Shown one piece after another: positions 59,883 through 64,000 of a stretch of DNA of 64,000 bases. Location: contig NZ_JALHPR010000001.1 of the NCBI RefSeq assembly GCF_022842375.1, forward strand, positions 248,001 through 312,000. The letters are read 5' to 3'. Position 1 is the stretch's first letter; the number at the start of each line of letters is the position of its first letter. The stretch is from Elioraea sp. (lineage in GTDB: Bacteria > Pseudomonadota > Alphaproteobacteria > Acetobacterales > Acetobacteraceae). The notes under the pieces are model-generated. The model was given only the letters and a program-made list of their open reading frames with translations. It was not told the origin of the DNA and did not search any database. Position numbers and translations under genes: made by a program.

Positions 59883-61468
59883 AATCTTTCGCGGAGCTGC
59901 TCGAGCGCCTCGTGCTCACGCCGTCGCGCACGACGAAGCTCGCGCTGATCAAGGACTGGATCGCGACGGAGCCTGACCCCGATCGCGGCATCGGCCTTGC
60001 GGCGCTGACGGGCGAGCTCTCGTTCGATGCCGCCAAGGCAGGGCTGATCCGCGCGCTGGCGGCGGAACGAACCGATCCCGTGCTGTTCGCCCTCTCCTAC
60101 GATTTCGTCGGCGACCTGGCCGAAACGGTCTCGCTCATGTGGCCCCAAAAACAGTCGGTACGGGAAGGCGTGAACGAGGCAGCACCCACGCTTGCGACCG
60201 TGGCAGAGACGCTGGCGACGGCGCGCAAGGTCGATCTTCCCAGCATCGTCGCAGGCTGGCTCGACACACTCGATCCGTCCTCGCGCTTCGCGTTGCTGAA
60301 GCTCATCACGGGCGGCATGCGGGTTGGCGTCTCGGCGCGGCTGGTGAAGGTGGCGCTGGCGGAACGATACGATATCGACGTGGCGGAGATCGAGGAGGCG
60401 TGGCCAGCCGTCGCCCCGCCCTATCGCGCGCTGTTCCTCTGGCTCGGCGGGAAGGGACCGCAGCCCCGCAGCGCCGATGCGCCAGTGTTCCGCCCGCCCA
60501 TGCTCGCCAACCCGCTGGACGAGGCGGAGCTTGCCACCCTCGACCCCGCCGCCTTCCGGGCGGAGTGGAAGTGGGACGGCATCCGCGTGCAGTGCGTTGC
60601 CACGCTCGCCGGCGCCAAGCTCTGGTCCCGCGGCGGTGAGGACATCAGCGGGGCGTTTCCCGAGATCGTCACGGCGATGACTGGCCTCGCCGCCGTGCTC
60701 GATGGCGAACTGCTTGTGCTGCGCGAGGGTGTCGTCGCGCCGTTTTCCGAGCTGCAGCGGCGGCTGAACCGCAAGACGCCGGGGCCGAAGCTGCTGCGTG
60801 ACCATCCCGCCCATGTGCGTCTCTACGACATGCTGTTCGAGGCGGGGGAAGACATCCGCGCGCTTCCGTTCGATGCGCGGCAGCAACGGCTCGCGGCATG
60901 GCTCGCCCGCTTCACGCCACAGCGGATGGACCTGTCGCCGCTCGTTCCCTTCGCGACCTGGGAGGAACTCACCGCCATCCGCGCCGGGGCGCGCGAGGCG
61001 GGCATCGAGGGGCTGATGCTGAAGCGGGCCGACAGCCCCTATCTCGCGGGAAGGCCCAAGGGGCCGTGGTTTAAATGGAAGCGCGATCCACTCACCCTCG
61101 ACGCGGTGCTGATGTACGCCCAGCGCGGCCACGGCAAGCGCTCGTCATTCTATAGCGACTATACCTTCGGCGTCTGGCGCGGCGATGAGCTCGTCCCCGT
61201 CGGCAAGGCCTATTCCGGCTTCACCGACCAGGAACTTGTCTGGCTCGATCGTTGGATCCGCAACAACACGACGGGTCGTTTCGGCCCGGTGCGCGAGGTC
61301 GAGAAGGCGCTGGTGCTTGAGGTTGCGTTCGATGCAGCCCAGCTCTCTTCACGCCACCGTTCCGGCGTGGCACTGCGCTTTCCCCGCATTGCGCGCATCC
61401 GCACCGACAAGCCGTCGGTGGAGGCTGACAGCATTGAGGCGGTGATGGCGCTGATCCAACGCGCATAG
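59879..61468 (+). CDS. ATP-dependent DNA ligase (ligase-associated repair set)
   Basis: This 529-residue enzyme seals nicks in DNA using ATP. The nucleotidyl-transferase motif I is KWDGIR with the adenylated Lys at 231; DGELLV (motif III), EGLMLKR (motif IV) and WFKWKR (motif V) follow. The long N-terminal DNA-binding domain and the C-terminal OB fold with YSDYTFGVWRGDELVPVGKAYSG in pieces fit the LigC/LigB-like group encoded with the MBL exonuclease. It is distinct from the essential NAD-dependent LigA. Its partner helicase and PdeM genes are on the minus strand at 52.4-55.7 kb. Confidence 0.93.
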   Translation: MKSFAELLERLVLTPSRTTKLALIKDWIATEPDPDRGIGLAALTGELSFDAAKAGLIRALAAERTDPVLFALSYDFVGDLAETVSLMWPQKQSVREGVNEAAPTLATVAETLATARKVDLPSIVAGWLDTLDPSSRFALLKLITGGMRVGVSARLVKVALAERYDIDVAEIEEAWPAVAPPYRALFLWLGGKGPQPRSADAPVFRPPMLANPLDEAELATLDPAAFRAEWKWDGIRVQCVATLAGAKLWSRGGEDISGAFPEIVTAMTGLAAVLDGELLVLREGVVAPFSELQRRLNRKTPGPKLLRDHPAHVRLYDMLFEAGEDIRALPFDARQQRLAAWLARFTPQRMDLSPLVPFATWEELTAIRAGAREAGIEGLMLKRADSPYLAGRPKGPWFKWKRDPLTLDAVLMYAQRGHGKRSSFYSDYTFGVWRGDELVPVGKAYSGFTDQELVWLDRWIRNNTTGRFGPVREVEKALVLEVAFDAAQLSSRHRSGVALRFPRIARIRTDKPSVEADSIEAVMALIQRA

Positions 61469-61543
61469 GTTCAATGGGGCTCATCGCCGGCAGGGGCATG
61501 TACGCAGGCGCTTGTCCTAGGTCAACGGATGGACGCGACCCGT

Positions 61544-61557
61544 CTGTTATACAACAG
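61544..61557. promoter_or_regulatory. Short palindrome upstream of the outer-membrane protein gene
   Basis: CTGTTATACAACAG has 5-bp inverted arms around ATAC. It is AT-rich for this genome and lies 60 bases before the TTG start of the next gene. Its form is close to GntR-type operators, but the evidence is only the symmetry. Confidence 0.35.
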
Positions 61558-61616
61558 CAAATGCTGCTCGGACGCTTCGGGGCATTTTCCGCGGATGGGC
61601 CTGGGAGGGGACCTTA

Positions 61617-62414
61617 TTGGCTTGGAGCGTTGGGCGCCGCCCCTGCGGAACAACTGCGACACTCGTGTGTGCTGCCCTTGTCGCGGCGAGCGGGGCGGGG
61701 GCCCATGTACCGCGGAGCCCTTCGGTCATGATCGACGGAACCGTCATGGAGGCGATCCCGCGTGCGCCGGGCACCAATCCACTGCGGTTGCAGGCCGGTC
61801 GCAGTGCCGCTTCTGCTGGCGCTGCGCCGCGGAATGACCCGCGTGCGCCCATAACCACTCAACATGACTCTGGGGCAGGCCGCCGCGCAGCCATGACGAT
61901 GTTCACCGGTGTGTCGATCGATGATGTTCCGTTCAGCGAAACCGTACTCCAACCATGGAATGGCACCTGGGGGTCTGACACGCTCGTCGGCCTCGCGGGA
62001 TCCTACGAGATCGCGCGGTTCTGGCGATGGTTCACGCTCGAGCCGGAACTGGGCATTGCCGGGCGTCTCGGTGAGACAAACAGCGTCGAACTCTGGGGCG
62101 CCTTCTATGTCAGGTTCGACGGATTTCCGTGGCGCGAGAGGCTCCGCACCACCGTCGCGCTCAGCACGGGGCTGAACTGGATCTCGAGCCTGCCCGAGGC
62201 TGAGGCCGGAACGCCGGCGCAGCCCGAGCAGAACACGTCGAGCGTGCTCCATTATTTTTCGCCCGAGATCTCGTTCTCGTTGCCACAGTACGAGCAATAC
62301 GCGGTCGTCCTCCGCTACCACCACCGCAGCGGCGTCTTCGGTGCGATCAACGGCGTCGAGGACGGCTCGAACATCATCAGCCTCGGGTTGCGCTATCGCC
62401 TGCCGTCGCGTTGA
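61617..62414 (+). CDS. Outer-membrane beta-barrel protein, possibly PagL-like
   Basis: This 265-residue protein has a signal peptide (TATLVCAALVAASGAGA) and, from about residue 90, amphipathic strands alternating polar and hydrophobic residues, ending in LGLRYRL as outer-membrane barrels do. The segment YHHRSGVFGAINGVEDGSN recalls the His-x-Ser and downstream Glu of the lipid A deacylase PagL, but the spacing to Glu is 12 rather than 14 residues, so this is tentative. The TTG start at 61617 is supported by GGGAGGGG seven bases upstream. The linker between signal and barrel (residues 35-90) is low in structure. Confidence 0.65.
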   Translation: MAWSVGRRPCGTTATLVCAALVAASGAGAHVPRSPSVMIDGTVMEAIPRAPGTNPLRLQAGRSAASAGAAPRNDPRAPITTQHDSGAGRRAAMTMFTGVSIDDVPFSETVLQPWNGTWGSDTLVGLAGSYEIARFWRWFTLEPELGIAGRLGETNSVELWGAFYVRFDGFPWRERLRTTVALSTGLNWISSLPEAEAGTPAQPEQNTSSVLHYFSPEISFSLPQYEQYAVVLRYHHRSGVFGAINGVEDGSNIISLGLRYRLPSR

Positions 62415-62469
62415 CGTGGGGCCACGCGCGTGGCTTCGTTCGCCCGCAACCAGGGAAGGACACGCGCCG

Positions 62470-63258
62470 ATGAGCATCATTGCCAACCACGCCAAGGACC
62501 GCATGAAGGCAGGCGGACTCGCGCTGGGCTTGGGCGTGCATCACCTGCGGACATCAGCGACCGGCATGCTCGGCGAGGCGGCTGGGTTCGACTGGCTGTT
62601 CATCGACGCCGAGCACGGCGCCTTCAGCGAGGACCAGGCGACGCAGATCGCGCTTGCCGCGCTGCCGACCGGTTGCACCCCGATCATCCGTGTCTGCAAG
62701 GGAGCGCTCGACCAGGCGCCGCGCGTGCTCGACAACGGCGCGATGGGCGTGGTGATCCCCCACATCGATACCGCCGAGGAGGCGCGCGAAGTCGTTGCCG
62801 CCTGCAAGTACCCCCCGGTCGGTCACCGCAGCCTCGGCGGCCCGCCGGCGCAGGCGCGCTTCGCCGCGATGCCCGCCGGCGAGCTGATGGCGACGCTGAA
62901 CGACCAGCTGCTGACGATCGTGATGATCGAGACGCCGCTCGCGGTCGAGAACGCGGCGTCGATCGCTGCCGTCCCTGGCGTCGACGTGCTGCTGATCGGT
63001 ACCTCCGACCTCACGGCCGAGATGGGCATCCCGGGCCAGCTCGGCCATCCGAGGGTGAAGGCAGCCTACGAGGCGGTGATCGCGGGCTGCCGTGCGCACG
63101 GCAAGTTCCCCGGCATGGGCGGCGTGTATGACGAGGAGAACGCGCGCGCCTATGTCGCGATGGGCATGCAGTTCATCCTGTCGGGCAGCGACCATGGCCT
63201 GCTGATGCCGGCGCTGAAGTCGCGCACCGGCTTCCTGCGCGGCCTGAACAAGGCCTGA
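62470..63258 (+). CDS. HpcH/HpaI aldolase family protein
   Basis: This 262-residue class II pyruvate aldolase fits the HpcH/HpaI family, which cleaves or forms bonds between pyruvate and an aldehyde. Landmarks are FDWLFIDAEHGAFSEDQ (active-site Glu-His), IIRVCKG, GVVIPHIDTAEEAREVV and MIETPLAVEN (metal-binding Glu), with GTSDLTAEMG supplying the Asp. The substrate is unknown. ATG 62470 is chosen because AAGGA lies about 10 bases upstream. It is convergent with a gene for an amidohydrolase and separated from it by a hairpin. Confidence 0.92.
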   Translation: MSIIANHAKDRMKAGGLALGLGVHHLRTSATGMLGEAAGFDWLFIDAEHGAFSEDQATQIALAALPTGCTPIIRVCKGALDQAPRVLDNGAMGVVIPHIDTAEEAREVVAACKYPPVGHRSLGGPPAQARFAAMPAGELMATLNDQLLTIVMIETPLAVENAASIAAVPGVDVLLIGTSDLTAEMGIPGQLGHPRVKAAYEAVIAGCRAHGKFPGMGGVYDEENARAYVAMGMQFILSGSDHGLLMPALKSRTGFLRGLNKA

Positions 63259-63270
63259 ACGGTGGTGGAA

Positions 63271-63299
63271 CGAGGCGGCGCCGGAATGGTGCCGCCTCG
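63271..63299. terminator. Bidirectional hairpin between convergent genes
   Basis: CGAGGCGGC (63271-63279) pairs perfectly with GCCGCCTCG (63291-63299) around an 11-base loop. It begins 13 bases after the aldolase stop and ends seven bases before the amidohydrolase stop. There is no T tract. Confidence 0.7.
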
Positions 63300-63305
63300 G
63301 ATCCG

Positions 63306-64000
63306 TCAATCCGCGAAGTAGAGGCGCGTGGGGTTGTCGCGGAGGATCATGTCGCGGATCTTCCCGTCCGGCACCCAGTCGAGCAGCAGGTCGAGTTCCT
63401 TCGCATCGTCGGGCTTCGGTTGCATCTTCGGGTGCGGCCAGTTGGCACCGTAGAGCAGCCTGTCGGGCCGCGCCTCGACCAGCGCGCGCACGCGCTGCTC
63501 GACGTCCTGGTACGGAAAGCCGGTGGCGGATGCGTAGTAGAAGCCCGAGAGCTTCACGTAGACATGCCCCTTCTCGATCAGCCGCAGCAGGGCCTGGAAC
63601 TGCGGGTGCGTCGCCGCCGCCATGGCACCCGGCCCGGGCGGAACACGACCGAGATGGTCGATCACCACGGGGCAGGGAAGGCCGGTGACGGCTTCCTCCC
63701 ACGCGGGAAACGTCAGGCCGTTGGGGTCCTGCATGATGATGTGCCAGCCCAAGGGCGCGACGCGGGCTGCCATCGGCTTCACGTCCGCCATCGTGAGGAA
63801 GGGTGAGCCGAAGAAGAACCTCAAGCCGCGTGCCCCTTGCACATGCAGCGCGCGGAAGCCGGCCTCGGTCTCGTCAGGCTTCGTGACCACCACCGCACGG
63901 GCACGGTCGAGCCCGATCTTCGCCACCGCCTCGAGGGTGCAGGTGTTGTCGGTGCCGTAGGCGCCGGCCTGGACGATGGCGGTGCGGTCGAAGCCGAGCC
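63306..64000 (-). CDS. Amidohydrolase family (TIM-barrel) protein, 5' part missing
   Basis: The frame runs through the window edge, so the N-terminus is missing. About 231 residues are visible. VQAGAYGTDNTCTLEAV, GLRFFFGS, PVVIDHLGRVPPG, VYVKLSGFYYAS and LLYGANWPHPKM are typical of the amidohydrolase_2 family, including 2-pyrone-4,6-dicarboxylate lactonases and related hydrolases of aromatic breakdown. The Asp/His residues of VIDHLGR and the Trp-Pro-His of the last motif are active-site parts. The neighbouring HpcH/HpaI aldolase would fit a shared catabolic route, but they are convergent, not in one operon. Confidence 0.88.
   Translation of the reverse strand, partial: LGFDRTAIVQAGAYGTDNTCTLEAVAKIGLDRARAVVVTKPDETEAGFRALHVQGARGLRFFFGSPFLTMADVKPMAARVAPLGWHIIMQDPNGLTFPAWEEAVTGLPCPVVIDHLGRVPPGPGAMAAATHPQFQALLRLIEKGHVYVKLSGFYYASATGFPYQDVEQRVRALVEARPDRLLYGANWPHPKMQPKPDDAKELDLLLDWVPDGKIRDMILRDNPTRLYFAD

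Overview
The window is about 64 kb of GC-rich chromosomal DNA with dense, often overlapping genes. No rRNA, tRNA, CRISPR array, integrase or insertion sequence is recognisable. Gene content points to an alphaproteobacterium, most likely Acetobacteraceae/Rhodospirillales: class Ia ribonucleotide reductase, a ligase-associated DNA repair set, PhoX phosphatases, an ELM1-type protein, FeS photolyase and an AerR/PpaA-like B12 regulator. The family assignment is inference from recognised products; an aerobic anoxygenic phototroph would fit, but no photosynthesis gene is present.

Layout. 0-7 kb: end of nrdA, nrdB, a small conserved gene, a secreted Gly/His/Tyr-rich protein, a methyltransferase/DUF2007 pair divergent from polyprenyl diphosphate synthase, then the ycjX-ycjF pair and a tandem repeat. 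7-16 kb: class III aminotransferase, DUF900 hydrolase, molybdopterin oxidoreductase and two convergent DUF839/PhoX proteins. 16-20.3 kb: pyrE overlapping a peptide-type ABC importer that lacks ATPase genes. 20.3-29.2 kb: ELM1-like protein, amidase, small Ala/Lys-rich protein, tartrate-dehydrogenase-like enzyme, two small genes behind a promoter with a Fur-like palindrome, racemase/dehydrogenase pair, thermonuclease-like protein, citrate synthase. 29.2-36.9 kb: an orphan gene in a less GC-rich stretch, a phosphodiesterase, an iron-type ABC importer without ATPase, a TauE exporter, and a CHAD/SixA pair.

37.1-50.4 kb is the most coherent block. Two convergent operons encode SDRs, a DUF6134 protein, a 4Fe-4S photolyase, an NTF2-like protein, DUF3833 lipoprotein, metallophosphatase, GPH transporter, cyclopropane-fatty-acid-synthase-like methyltransferase, DUF1365, a flavin amine-oxidase-like protein and a class I photolyase. 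Much of this set corresponds to the singlet-oxygen/light-stress and membrane-lipid modification genes known from other proteobacteria. A PEP-CTERM-type protein sits at the convergence point.

50.5-64 kb: PaiB, an MBL hydrolase, and the ligase-associated DNA damage response genes split into two divergent halves (helicase-PdeM on the minus strand, exonuclease-ligase on the plus strand). Between the halves lie a B12-binding regulator, an acetamidase and an SDR. The window ends with an outer-membrane protein, an HpcH/HpaI aldolase and a partial amidohydrolase.

Several repeats stand out: a 12-bp minisatellite inside ispB, an ABAB tandem of hairpin units at 6.8-7.0 kb, a 33-bp coding repeat at 19.5 kb that shares a 31-nt near-identical element with it, and palindromic intergenic elements at 41.5 and 51.3 kb.
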